DNA from: Paenibacillus_G filicis
GTDB lineage: Bacteria > Bacillota > Bacilli > Paenibacillales > NBRC-103111
Reading direction: 5' to 3'
DNA length: 64,000 nt
Assembly (NCBI RefSeq): GCF_038070315.1
Contig: NZ_JBBPCC010000014.1
Location: forward strand, 158,806-222,805
Positions 53,519 through 61,667 of the stretch are shown here, in pieces (the stretch's first letter is position 1; each line of letters begins with the position of its first letter). The notes beneath the pieces are model-generated. The model was not told the origin of the DNA. It saw nothing but the letters and a program-made list of their open reading frames with translations, and searched no databases. The translations under genes were made by a program, and so were the position numbers.

Positions 53519-54466
53519 TTACAGGCTAAGGCTCCACTCATGAACCATATGGCCGTCGAGGAATTTCTCAGCTTCCAGTGCCGCCATACAACCGCTGCCT
53601 GCTGCGGTGATCGCTTGACGATACTTGCTGTCCTGAACGTCGCCGCAGGCGAATACGCCTTCGATGTTCGTCTGGGAAGTACCTGGCTGTACCAGAATGT
53701 AGCCAACCTCGTCGGTTTTGATCTGGCCGTTCAGGAAGCCGGTGTTCGGCTTGTGGCCGATCGCGACGAAGATGCCGTCGGTTTCGACGATTTCCTCGGC
53801 TCCGGTCTCGTTGTTGCGTACTTTGAGGCCGGTAACGCCTTTATCGCCAGAGATGACCTCAAGCGGCGTCCGGTTCAGGTTCCACTTGATTTTCTCGTTC
53901 TCTCTTGCACGGTCCTGCATGATCTTGGACGCGCGCAGCTCGTTGCGGCGGTTAACGATGGTCACTTCGGACGCGAAGCGGGTCAGGAAGTTTGCTTCTT
54001 CCATCGCGGAGTCGCCGCCGCCGACCACGATAATTTTTTTGCCGCGGAAGAAGAACCCGTCACAGGTTGCGCATGTGCTGACGCCCCGTCCGATGCTTTC
54101 CTTCTCGTTGGTAATGCCGAGCAGCTTGGCCGATGCGCCCGTGGAGACGATGATGCTCTCGGCGACCAGTTCTCCCATGCCCTCGACGTTCAGCTTGAAC
54201 GGACGCTGGGACAGATCGACACTGTTCACCCAGCCAGTCTTGAATTCAGCGCCGAAACGCTCGGCTTGCTTGCGCATATTGTCCATCAGCTCAGGACCCA
54301 TGATGCCCTCAGGGAACCCTGGGAAGTTCTCGACTTCAGTCGTCGTTGTCAATTGTCCGCCCGGCTCAGGTCCTTCGATAACGAGGGGATTCAGGTTGGC
54401 GCGTGCCAGGTAGATAGCCGCCGTCAGGCCGGCAGGTCCGGTTCCGATAATGATCGATTTGTACAT
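53519..54466 (-). CDS. trxB: Thioredoxin-disulfide reductase
   Basis: 315 residues. FAD motif IIGTGPAGLTAAIYLARA, the redox CATC (about residues 132-141, VSTCATCDGFFF), NADPH motif VVGGGDSAMEEANFLTR, and the C-terminal GVFACGDVQDSKYRQAITAA. Reduces thioredoxin with NADPH. Convergent with tatD. Long conserved frame, start ATG 54466. Confidence 0.96.
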   Translation of the reverse strand: MYKSIIIGTGPAGLTAAIYLARANLNPLVIEGPEPGGQLTTTTEVENFPGFPEGIMGPELMDNMRKQAERFGAEFKTGWVNSVDLSQRPFKLNVEGMGELVAESIIVSTGASAKLLGITNEKESIGRGVSTCATCDGFFFRGKKIIVVGGGDSAMEEANFLTRFASEVTIVNRRNELRASKIMQDRARENEKIKWNLNRTPLEVISGDKGVTGLKVRNNETGAEEIVETDGIFVAIGHKPNTGFLNGQIKTDEVGYILVQPGTSQTNIEGVFACGDVQDSKYRQAITAAGSGCMAALEAEKFLDGHMVHEWSLSL

Positions 54467-54842
54467 AGTGATTGCCTCCGCTTCCTTGGTTCTTGTCTAG
54501 CTCATATTCATAGTATACCAGTGCTTGCTCCACAGATCATGAGCGCTTCATGATCATTTGATGAAGATCGGATGAAGATAGGTCCGATTCGGCGCTTCCA
54601 TGACGACATCTATGCCTACTACCTCTGAAGAAGGTCGTCTTACGAAGTATTCCCGTCATGCGGCGTCTGTCCATCATTTCCAGTATACAGGATACGCTGC
54701 GGATGACCAAGTGCTCTGTACAGGTGGACGGGAAGCTTATTAAGCTGCTCTATTCCAAAGGCATTCCTTGAGGGAATCGATACCCGCATATGCTTTCTCA
54801 GCTTAGCGTGTTGTCCCGCTGCGAAGCTGGATATCTGCCAGG
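54467..54842. other. Intergenic region between trxB and TauE/SafE gene
   Basis: About 375 bp, includes the trxB promoter region. A short plus-strand frame (about 54658-54771, MRRLSIISSIQDTLRMTKC...) reads like protein but has no ribosome site. No gene is called. Confidence 0.4.
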
Positions 54843-55568
54843 CTAGCGAAGCGCAGCCCATAGCAGGGAAAGTCCGGAGGCGAGCAGGAGCACATCCAGC
54901 ACATACTGAAACGTAACGGCCTTCATGCGCCGGACCAAGGCTTTGGCAGCAAAGGTACCGAGCGTAAGCGACGCTCCCACGATCAAGCCATGCATGAGAA
55001 GCTCCGCCGGCAAGGCACCGAGCTCTTGAAAGGTTGCGACCTTGCTGGCATATAGCGCGAGCGAGCTAGCGGCTTCCGTAGCGAGGAAAGCGCCCTTCAC
55101 TAATCCGTATGAGGCAAAAGCCGGTACGCTTAGCGGACCGGTGGATAGCACTAGGCCCGTCAGGAAGCCGATGCCCGCTCCAGCGAGTGAAAGCTGCCAC
55201 CAGCGGATAAGAATCTGTTTGGCAGCCAGAATATGTCTAACGGGAATCATCATCAGGAAAAACAGGCCAAGTCCTGCTTCCAGCCAGATGGAAGGAAGCT
55301 CCAGCAGGGTCCGCGCGCCCAGCGCCGCGGCCGGGACTCCCGGGACCGAGTAGGCGGCGAATGCCCGCCAGTCCAGATCCCGCCACCAGGCCAGCACTCG
55401 GGCGAGATTCGCCATCAGAGCTGCTACGGCCATGATCGGTACGGCTTGCTTGGGGCCAAAGGTGAGCACAAGCACAGGCAGCAGCATGATGGACGAGCCT
55501 GTGCCGACTACACCGCTGACAGCACCCGCGGCCAGTCCTACCAGCAGTACAAATAAATAGGGTTCCAA
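54843..55568 (-). CDS. TauE/SafE-family sulfite/organosulfonate exporter-like membrane protein
   Basis: 241 residues with about eight hydrophobic segments and the duplicated TauE/SafE pattern: LFVLLVGLAAGAVSGVVGTG at the N-terminus and IGFLTGLVLSTGPLSVPAFA in the second half. The family (DUF81) exports sulfite, sulfoacetate or related anions; the substrate here is unknown. Followed 55 bp upstream on the same strand by a GNAT gene. Confidence 0.85.
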   Translation of the reverse strand: MEPYLFVLLVGLAAGAVSGVVGTGSSIMLLPVLVLTFGPKQAVPIMAVAALMANLARVLAWWRDLDWRAFAAYSVPGVPAAALGARTLLELPSIWLEAGLGLFFLMMIPVRHILAAKQILIRWWQLSLAGAGIGFLTGLVLSTGPLSVPAFASYGLVKGAFLATEAASSLALYASKVATFQELGALPAELLMHGLIVGASLTLGTFAAKALVRRMKAVTFQYVLDVLLLASGLSLLWAALR

Positions 55569-55623
55569 GAGGAGATCTCCTAAATAAAATTTCCGTATTC
55601 ATTCTGCCTGAACGGGGCCGTTC

Positions 55624-56208
55624 TTAATACTCCACGCCGCGAACCTTGGCATAAATCAACGTATCCCGCAGCGTACCGTCGACCGCGATACTGTCGCTGC
55701 GCAGTGTGGCTTCATGTGTGAAGCCTGCACGCTCGGCGACGTTAGCACTGCGCCGGTTGCGGCTGTCACAGCGGATCTCAATGCGGTTAGCGCCCAATTC
55801 ACGGATCGCGAATTGTTCGATCGCTCCCACGGCCTCGGTCATATATCCCTGACCCACACAAGTCGTGCGGAGCCAGTATCCGATTTCGAATTTGCGGATA
55901 TCCCAGTCGATCCGATGAAGGCCGCTGCAGCCGATCAGCGCTCCCGTATCTTTGGACAAGAGGAGCAGCCGGAGATCGGAACGGTTCAGGAAGCTCAGTC
56001 GCGCCTTACGGATATCTTCTTCGGAAGCGTCTAGGCTGGGCAGGCTTTGAGCCCAAGGCATCCAGGGACGCAGCTCTTCGATCGTTTCATGCACAGCCTC
56101 GTTGACGATTGCTCCGTCGCCCCAGAGTGGAGCGCGAATTAGCAGACGGTCGCTTTCAAAGCTTTCGAGGAAGTCCAATAATAAAGGATTTACATCTGAA
56201 TTAGGCAT
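55624..56208 (-). CDS. GNAT-family N-acetyltransferase (RimJ/RimL-like)
   Basis: 194 residues from ATG 56208, preceded by GGAGGTCAG on the minus strand; a start at 56262 has no such site. FESDRLLIRAPLWGDGAIV, GCSGLHRIDWDIRKFEIGYW, VGQGYMTEAVGAIEQFA (acetyl-CoA site) and ANRIEIRCDSRNRRSANVAE are typical of ribosomal-protein-type acetyltransferases such as YdaF/RimL. The target is unknown. Confidence 0.88.
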   Translation of the reverse strand: MPNSDVNPLLLDFLESFESDRLLIRAPLWGDGAIVNEAVHETIEELRPWMPWAQSLPSLDASEEDIRKARLSFLNRSDLRLLLLSKDTGALIGCSGLHRIDWDIRKFEIGYWLRTTCVGQGYMTEAVGAIEQFAIRELGANRIEIRCDSRNRRSANVAERAGFTHEATLRSDSIAVDGTLRDTLIYAKVRGVEY

Positions 56209-56377
56209 AGGCTGACCTCCTGGAAGTCGATTGGTTTTTGTAAGGTTACCATAACTATCCAATCGGGATCAAGAGCCAAAAAAGCGGCTGTGCAGATACG
56301 GAATGTAGTATGTCCGAGAACGTAAGGAAGTGAAGCTTCACCTTGCCGCTTGAGGCAGTGGGGACTTTCCCCGTAAC

Positions 56378-56432
56378 GAAAAAACGCCGGGTGATGGAAA
56401 GCCTCTATCCGAGGCTGCCCGATCATCCGGCG
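56378..56432 (-). terminator. Terminator of the secreted SLH-like gene
   Basis: CGCCGGGTGAT (56385-56395) pairs with ATCATCCGGCG (56422-56432), with an inner AGCCTC/GAGGCT stem. Read on the minus strand it is followed by a run of T. Confidence 0.8.
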
Positions 56433-56446
56433 GCTGTTAGTTGAAC

Positions 56447-57880
56447 TTATTTGGATTCGCCATTCAGGTAGTTGTAGAACGGCTTGTCCACCCAGAAGTG
56501 GTACGATTTCACCTCGGTGCCTGGCTTGATTTTCTTCAAGCCTTCGCCAATCTCGGCTGTCTTCTCTGTCAGCGAGAAGGTTTGAGCATAGTAATGGCCT
56601 TGATCGATCCGGTTATTGGCGATTTCGACATAACCGGCCTCCTTGCGGAGCGAGTAGTACAGCGGCTGCCACCAGGAGCTTGCGATCAAGCCGGGCTGAT
56701 TCTCGCTGTCCTTTTTGGCATAGGCTTCAATCACGCCGTTGAATTTATCCTTCTGCTCGACTGTATCAAATTCGAACGCCAGATCGAATTCCTTCGCATA
56801 CGCGATGTAGTTGCCGTTCTCGATCTGTACGACCTTGTAGTCGTCGGATTGATGCGGCTCTCCCCATTCCTTCAGATACAGGAATGCCGATGTTTTGGGC
56901 TCCAACTGAACCTTGGCGTTCAGCTTCTCGCTGCGCAGCAGACCGATCAGCTGAATGGCGTGCTTCAGGTCGCTATGGCCGTAGGTGAGGGCGCGGGATT
57001 CGTCGAAGTGAGCCGTGTAGCGATCGTCCTTCAGATTGTAGCCGGTGACCAAGCCTTGCTTCACCGCTTGGTCGACAATCTCCTGCAGCTCTGGCACCTG
57101 GATCAGGTTATGCGTATCAAACGCAGCATGGACCTTAGCGAAAATATCGGCATCGTTTACAGATCCGATATACCGCTTGGACTCGCCACGAACGGACAAC
57201 AACCTGTCCAGCAGTCCTTCGGCAAACTCGCTCGTAGCCGGAGCGCTCGGGTTAAAGGCCGCTTGCGGGGCCACCAGGCCCGCATCGACGGCAGCTGCCA
57301 GCTCTTGGGCCGCTTGCAGCGTCAGCCCGCTAATATCCGTAATGCCCAGCTTGCTGACGGCTTCCTTCACCTTGGCTTCTGGATACGTGTAAGCCAGTTC
57401 CTTCAGCCCGGCGGCCTTGAGGGTGATATAGACGGCAGTGCCTCTCGTCAGAGCGGATTCCGCTTGCAGCGTGCCGCTGCTGAGGATACCTTGCTCTTGC
57501 AAAGCTAGAGCAGGCTGGTACAGGGCATTGTCCGTTGCAATGTCGGAGAACGGATTCTCTAAGGCTTTGTCGGATTTAGCTGGAGCGGCTTGAATTAGCT
57601 TGGCAACAGCGCTTACGAATTCGCCCTTAGATGGCGAAGCAGCCAGCTTGAGGCCGAAGCGGTCCTGTAAATATTGTCCAGCGCTGATCGCGTCAACGGA
57701 CGATGATTGCGTTAAAGTCAGCGTAGTAACCGGAGCATAGGTCGCAGTGGTCTGGTCCTGAGCGTAAGCGGACAGGCCAGTGCTGCTAGTCGCGAGCAGC
57801 AGGGCGGTTAAGGTCAGAACCTTCCAGCCTGCAGGCTTGCGGGCTGCTTCTTGGCGTTTGGATACTGGTAAGAATGACAT
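56447..57880 (-). CDS. Secreted protein with degenerate SLH-like repeats
   Basis: 477 residues. Signal peptide (WKVLTLTALLLATSSTGLSA). The region about 60-240 has SLH-like repeats (SKGEFVSAVAKLIQAA, ENPFSDIATDNALYQPALAL, LTRGTAVYITLKAAG), more divergent than usual. The C-terminal half (KVVQIENGNYIAYAKEFDLA, LIASSWWQPLYYSL) is a compact alpha/beta domain of unknown type. Probably cell-surface associated. Confidence 0.72.
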   Translation of the reverse strand: MSFLPVSKRQEAARKPAGWKVLTLTALLLATSSTGLSAYAQDQTTATYAPVTTLTLTQSSSVDAISAGQYLQDRFGLKLAASPSKGEFVSAVAKLIQAAPAKSDKALENPFSDIATDNALYQPALALQEQGILSSGTLQAESALTRGTAVYITLKAAGLKELAYTYPEAKVKEAVSKLGITDISGLTLQAAQELAAAVDAGLVAPQAAFNPSAPATSEFAEGLLDRLLSVRGESKRYIGSVNDADIFAKVHAAFDTHNLIQVPELQEIVDQAVKQGLVTGYNLKDDRYTAHFDESRALTYGHSDLKHAIQLIGLLRSEKLNAKVQLEPKTSAFLYLKEWGEPHQSDDYKVVQIENGNYIAYAKEFDLAFEFDTVEQKDKFNGVIEAYAKKDSENQPGLIASSWWQPLYYSLRKEAGYVEIANNRIDQGHYYAQTFSLTEKTAEIGEGLKKIKPGTEVKSYHFWVDKPFYNYLNGESK

Positions 57881-57972
57881 AATAATCCCCCTATGTAAGT
57901 GAATTCCGATAAAAATGGTTGGTTATTAAGAGGATCATACTCCGTCTCGTCAGGCCTGTCAATTCTTTTTGA

Positions 57973-58803
57973 TCAGAAATATAACCAGTAAATAATGGCA
58001 GCCAATGCGATCCGGTAGAAAGCAAACGGTACAAGCTTCACCCGCTGGATCAGCTTGAGAAAGAAGCGGATCGAAAGCAATGCAAAGACGAAGGCGCTGA
58101 CAAAGCCGGCGATGAAGAAGGGTAGGGCATCCTGCGTCATGTACTCCCAGTTTTTCAGCAAAGAAAGCCCGCTAGCGCCCATCATCACCGGCACCGCCAT
58201 GATGAATGTAAAATCCGCCGCCGCCCGGTGGCTGAGGCCCAGCAGTACCCCTCCCGAGATCGTCGATCCCGATCGGGAGAAGCCCGGCCACAGGGCCAGA
58301 CATTGAAACAGCCCCATCCCCAGCGCCTGCTTATACGTCATCCGGTCCACCGTATCTACCGCTGCCTGCTTGGGTCGGAAATGGTCGGCCAGGATCATCA
58401 GCACCGCCCCCAGCAGCAGCCCCATGATGACCGTCCGCACGGAGAACAAGTGCTCATCGATAAAGTCCTCGAATAGAAGTCCCAGTATGCCGAATGGAAT
58501 GATTCCTACAATCACCTGCGTTAGCTTCAAGCGGCTGTTGGATGGCCGGTCAGAGCTTGTGTTTCTTTGCAGCCCGAGCAGATCTAAGAATCGGTCCTTG
58601 AATACCACCATGACGGCCAGGATAGAGCCCAATTGAATGACGACTTTGAAAGTATTAGCCACGGGGGGGGAGAACAACTGCTTCGAGTGGAGGATCAGAT
58701 CGTCCACGATAATCATATGCCCGGTTGAGGAGATCGGGGCGAACTCAGTTAGTCCTTCCACAAAGCCTAATACGATGGCGACGCATAGTTCCCAGAGGTT
58801 CAT
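57973..58803 (-). CDS. uppP: Undecaprenyl-diphosphatase (UppP/BacA)
   Basis: 276 residues, mostly hydrophobic. EGLTEFAPISSTGHMIIV (Glu-rich active-site motif) at the N-terminus and GFSRSGSTISGG (Arg-containing second motif) near residue 172 are the UppP catalytic elements. It recycles the peptidoglycan lipid carrier and can confer bacitracin resistance. It follows the SLH-like gene on the minus strand, about 90 bp upstream of it. Confidence 0.95.
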   Translation of the reverse strand: MNLWELCVAIVLGFVEGLTEFAPISSTGHMIIVDDLILHSKQLFSPPVANTFKVVIQLGSILAVMVVFKDRFLDLLGLQRNTSSDRPSNSRLKLTQVIVGIIPFGILGLLFEDFIDEHLFSVRTVIMGLLLGAVLMILADHFRPKQAAVDTVDRMTYKQALGMGLFQCLALWPGFSRSGSTISGGVLLGLSHRAAADFTFIMAVPVMMGASGLSLLKNWEYMTQDALPFFIAGFVSAFVFALLSIRFFLKLIQRVKLVPFAFYRIALAAIIYWLYF

Positions 58804-58836
58804 GGGGCGGTTTCATCCTTTCTGAAAGGGAGATAG

Positions 58837-59049
58837 ATGAGGGAGAGGGGCTTGTATTACTTTATGTGGGAGGAGGGGGAGAGATGCCGGGGAGACGCTA
58901 TCCGATTCGCGACAGCTTCTTCTGAGGATCAGAATGGATGCGGGAGTCATGCCGTGATTGATGGTGAGGAGAATCTTATCAAACATGATTTAATTTCGAA
59001 TAGAATGGTCCACTATTTTCCAAGGTTTGGTATGATAAGGTATACGTAA
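58837..59049 (+). pseudogene. Possible C-terminal fragment of a larger protein
   Basis: The frame runs on to ASSEDQNGCGSHAVIDGEE and VHYFPRFGMIRYT before the stop at 59049. The second half has protein-like composition, while the front is arginine-rich and GC-rich. No ribosome site supports an independent gene. It could be the end of a polymorphic toxin or similar protein whose front is lost. Tentative. Confidence 0.3.
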
Positions 59050-59084
59050 TTGGGTATGCCAACAGGGCTCTAATGGAGGTATGT

Positions 59085-59534
59085 ATGATAAATGAAAAAA
59101 TAAATCTCTTAGAAACAAGACCTTCACTTCGATTTGATGAAATGGATCCTGATCAAGATGGAAATAAAAATACTAAGTTTGCAGATTTAATTATTGACGG
59201 TAGATCCCTCTATCAGATGCTCAAAAAGTATGATAGGGTCCCATCCTTAGGCTGGGGTAGAGTAGAGCATCAGAGACAAATGATTGATTATTTTTTACTG
59301 AAACAACAGCATGAGTATATGTACAATAGATACCCCATTTTAGTTTGCCCTTGGTGTGGAGATGAAGAATGTGGATTTATTTCAGTTATAATCGATAGAG
59401 AGGAAGATATCGTTATCTGGAAAGACTTTAAAAAAGAGCATGCTCATAAATCTATCAATCTTGGGCCGTTTTATTTTAAATGGGAAAACTATGAAAAAGC
59501 AATTATGAGTACTTATGGAACTGCAGAAACTTAA
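59085..59534 (+). CDS. Hypothetical protein, possible immunity protein (149 aa)
   Basis: From ATG 59085 (ATGGAGGT just ahead; an in-frame ATG at 59073 overlaps that site). A compact, acidic, AT-rich gene. CPWCGDEECGF suggests a zinc-binding loop, and the C-terminus HAHKSINLGPFYFKWENYEK is aromatic-rich. No recognised family. Its small size, low GC and setting beside a SUKH immunity gene and fragmentary genes suggest a toxin-immunity protein, inference only. Confidence 0.6.
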   Translation: MINEKINLLETRPSLRFDEMDPDQDGNKNTKFADLIIDGRSLYQMLKKYDRVPSLGWGRVEHQRQMIDYFLLKQQHEYMYNRYPILVCPWCGDEECGFISVIIDREEDIVIWKDFKKEHAHKSINLGPFYFKWENYEKAIMSTYGTAET

Positions 59535-60176
59535 TAATAGTCACAACTAGATGTATCCGATACAAGGATTACCACTAAGTACGTGAAGGAAATTCTGCAC
59601 GAAGGTAAGGAAATTACTTTTCAAGAAGAGCCCAGTCTGCATAAGTTCAAATAAGAGGATATTGAGGAACTTGGGAAGTCGTGATGATAGAACCTTTGAA
59701 GGAATTTCAAGCGGTCAGGCATGTAAAGCCAGAGCTGTAGAAGGCACGCTCCACCGGATATACAAAATCAACGGCGCACGGAAGTATGCCACAATGCTAG
59801 ATATCTGCGTGGAGTGTGCTGGGTGACGAACGTGTTTAAGGCTGAAAATAGTATCCCTAATAGAAGGAAACCGTTTGAATACTTTGATCCATGAGGGGCG
59901 AAGGAGATAGATTGGCGAAGTAAATCAAGCAATAAACTTTTTAACCTCGATATTTAACTGCCTACAGATGGATCGAATATCAATTGTTTTTTTCAATATA
60001 ATCACCTCTAGTAAAGCAATGATAACACCAGTAATTTTTTGAGAAAATCCCCCGAATAGGGGATAGTCTGAATATTGAGGAACTTGGGAGGGGGCTATTT
60101 GCCTTTATGTCGGATGCGCAAATGAATTAGATAGATGACCTTCTTTAACAATTATATCTAGTAGGAAGTGAATCTT
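59535..60176. other. Degenerate region with gene fragments
   Basis: About 640 bp without an intact gene. Two short frames look like protein ends: 59559-59654 (ITTKYVKEILHEGKEITFQE...) and 59701-59826 (GISSGQACKARAVEGTLHRI...YATMLDICVECAG). Neither has a start. An 18-bp repeat, ATATTGAGGAACTTGGGA, occurs at 59659 and 60072, each translating as IEELG in one frame, as if two related gene ends lie here. Confidence 0.45.
59659..60089 (+). repeat. Two copies of an 18-bp direct repeat
   Basis: ATATTGAGGAACTTGGGA at 59659-59676 and 60072-60089, about 410 bp apart. Both would encode (D/N)IEELG. Likely a duplicated gene end rather than a functional site. Confidence 0.6.
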
Positions 60177-60677
60177 ATGGATCTGAAGCAACTTATTGAC
60201 GAGATTAAGCTTACTTATAGCTGCAATGTACACCCTAGTCGAGGGATTCCTAGGATAGAAGAGAACTATTACTTACCACGGGATCTAAAAGAGTTTTATA
60301 GTTTATGTGGTGGAATCCAATTGTTCCAAGGCTCAGACTACGCGGTAAACATTGTGGGTCCTGAAGAGTTTGTACCTGCAAATCCTGTTATTGTAGGAGA
60401 GCGTTGCTCTGAGGATATAACCTCGGATTGGTATATTATCGCTGATAATGGTTCGGGCGAGTATCTGACAATTGACTTGAACGGTAAAAGGATAGGGAGA
60501 TGTTACGATAGTTTTATAGATAGACATGGCATAGTAGGGGAATGTAGCATAATCGCATTTTCATTCATGGAGCTTTTAGGCAGACTGTTTGAAAACAAAG
60601 GTAACTATTGGTATTGGCTTGAGTCTAGTTTTGATTCACTTGGAGATGCGTATGATGATATTAAGAAAGTGGAGTGA
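60177..60677 (+). CDS. SUKH-family (SMI1/KNR4) immunity protein
   Basis: 166 residues from ATG 60177 (AGGAAGTG upstream; GTG 60168 is an alternative). LPRDLKEFYSLCGGIQLFQG is the SMI1/KNR4 helix-turn signature and SDWYIIADNGSGEYLTIDLN the following beta-core. SUKH proteins neutralise contact-dependent and Rhs-type toxins. AT-rich, in a region of fragments, with no intact toxin gene nearby, so it is an orphan immunity gene. Confidence 0.85.
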   Translation: MDLKQLIDEIKLTYSCNVHPSRGIPRIEENYYLPRDLKEFYSLCGGIQLFQGSDYAVNIVGPEEFVPANPVIVGERCSEDITSDWYIIADNGSGEYLTIDLNGKRIGRCYDSFIDRHGIVGECSIIAFSFMELLGRLFENKGNYWYWLESSFDSLGDAYDDIKKVE

Positions 60678-60934
60678 GTGAAGTTGCACCACAATAAGAC
60701 TTACTGTCGTAAGGTGTACGTGCCTACCAAACTATTAATAAACACTGAACAGCCTATAGGAAAATGGACTCGAGGGGCTAAACCGGAAGTCTAAGGAGGA
60801 CGTTCTCCAAAAAATCATTGAAACATGTTAAACGCCGCGCTTTGGATCCAGCGAACTGGGGCGCAATGGAATTATCCGGCAAGGATTATCCGCTAAGATA
60901 TTTCCACCTGATTGAAGGGGAGATGGAGTATTAG
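60678..60934 (+). pseudogene. Overlapping gene fragments after SUKH gene
   Basis: A 38-codon frame from GTG 60678 (KLHHNKTYCRKVYVPTKLLI...) abuts the SUKH stop and ends at 60794. A second frame (60785-60934) ends KRRALDPANWGAMELSGKDY then PLRYFHLIEGEMEY, which looks like the C-terminus of a real protein. Neither has a complete reading frame. Likely remains of one or two genes. Confidence 0.4.
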
Positions 60935-61202
60935 TAAAATAAAGCTTCTAATTACTTTCTTAATGGTGCTTGTTTTAGTGACGAGCGCCTGTGAAAGTAC
61001 TAAAAAAATGATTCTTATTGAAACAACTAGGACGGTTTTGGATAAGTATCAAAAGGATGAATCTTATTACTTGGTTTTAACGAATAAGTCTGGGAAAGGG
61101 GAGAGCTGCACTATATCTCTGGAGGATTGGCTGGAAATAGAAAAGGACAAACAGTATACATTTATTGTTGAAAAAGGAGATATAAAACGTTTGAAGAAAT
61201 AG
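60912..61202 (+). CDS. Small putative lipoprotein
   Basis: 96 residues from TTG 60912; start uncertain, since it overlaps the end of the previous fragment and no strong site is visible. Hydrophobic signal (LLITFLMVLVLVTSAC) with lipobox VTSAC, then a short charged domain (YYLVLTNKSGKGESC...). AT-rich. No family recognised. Confidence 0.55.
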   Translation: MKGRWSISKIKLLITFLMVLVLVTSACESTKKMILIETTRTVLDKYQKDESYYLVLTNKSGKGESCTISLEDWLEIEKDKQYTFIVEKGDIKRLKK

Positions 61203-61583
61203 CTATGTCTTGGCAATTCTCGCGAGTCCCAAGTGCTGAAGAAAGTTAGCTAACTAAAGTTGGTTTGATTTTCCTACTGAACAGAATAGCGACAATGCAC
61301 ATCAATATGGTGAAGGTTCGAATCATTTACTGTGAATTAAGATTAAACTTTTTTAGCTAAGCCAAAGGGCTTTGCCGAAAAGAAATGAATATCTTTAGAA
61401 CTGCTTCGAGAAGGAATAGAGAAAGTGTTAGCATGCAAAAAATGGGCTATGGCACTGTGTAGAAGTTTTTAATAGGATTACTGATCATTCCTATTTCAAT
61501 GAACGATTTTGGCAAAGGCCTGTGTTAAGTGTAAATAGAAAACTCAGCCCTAAGTATTTGTCAGCTGGATTGTCAACAGTAAA
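61203..61583. other. AT-rich region without a clear gene
   Basis: About 380 bp with many stops. A short frame near 61440-61520 (fragment FLIGLLIIPISMNDFGKGL) hints at another decayed gene. Confidence 0.35.
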
Positions 61584-61667
61584 TCAGACAACTTTTTTAA
61601 GGGCTGCATGACGATACTGAATAGGGGTTAAATACTTCAAGGTTCCATGAATACGGTTCCGCAAAGC

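Noticed and set aside
54640..54861. Minus-strand 73-codon frame between trxB and TauE/SafE gene
   Set aside because: No ribosome site, low-quality composition; likely chance frame.
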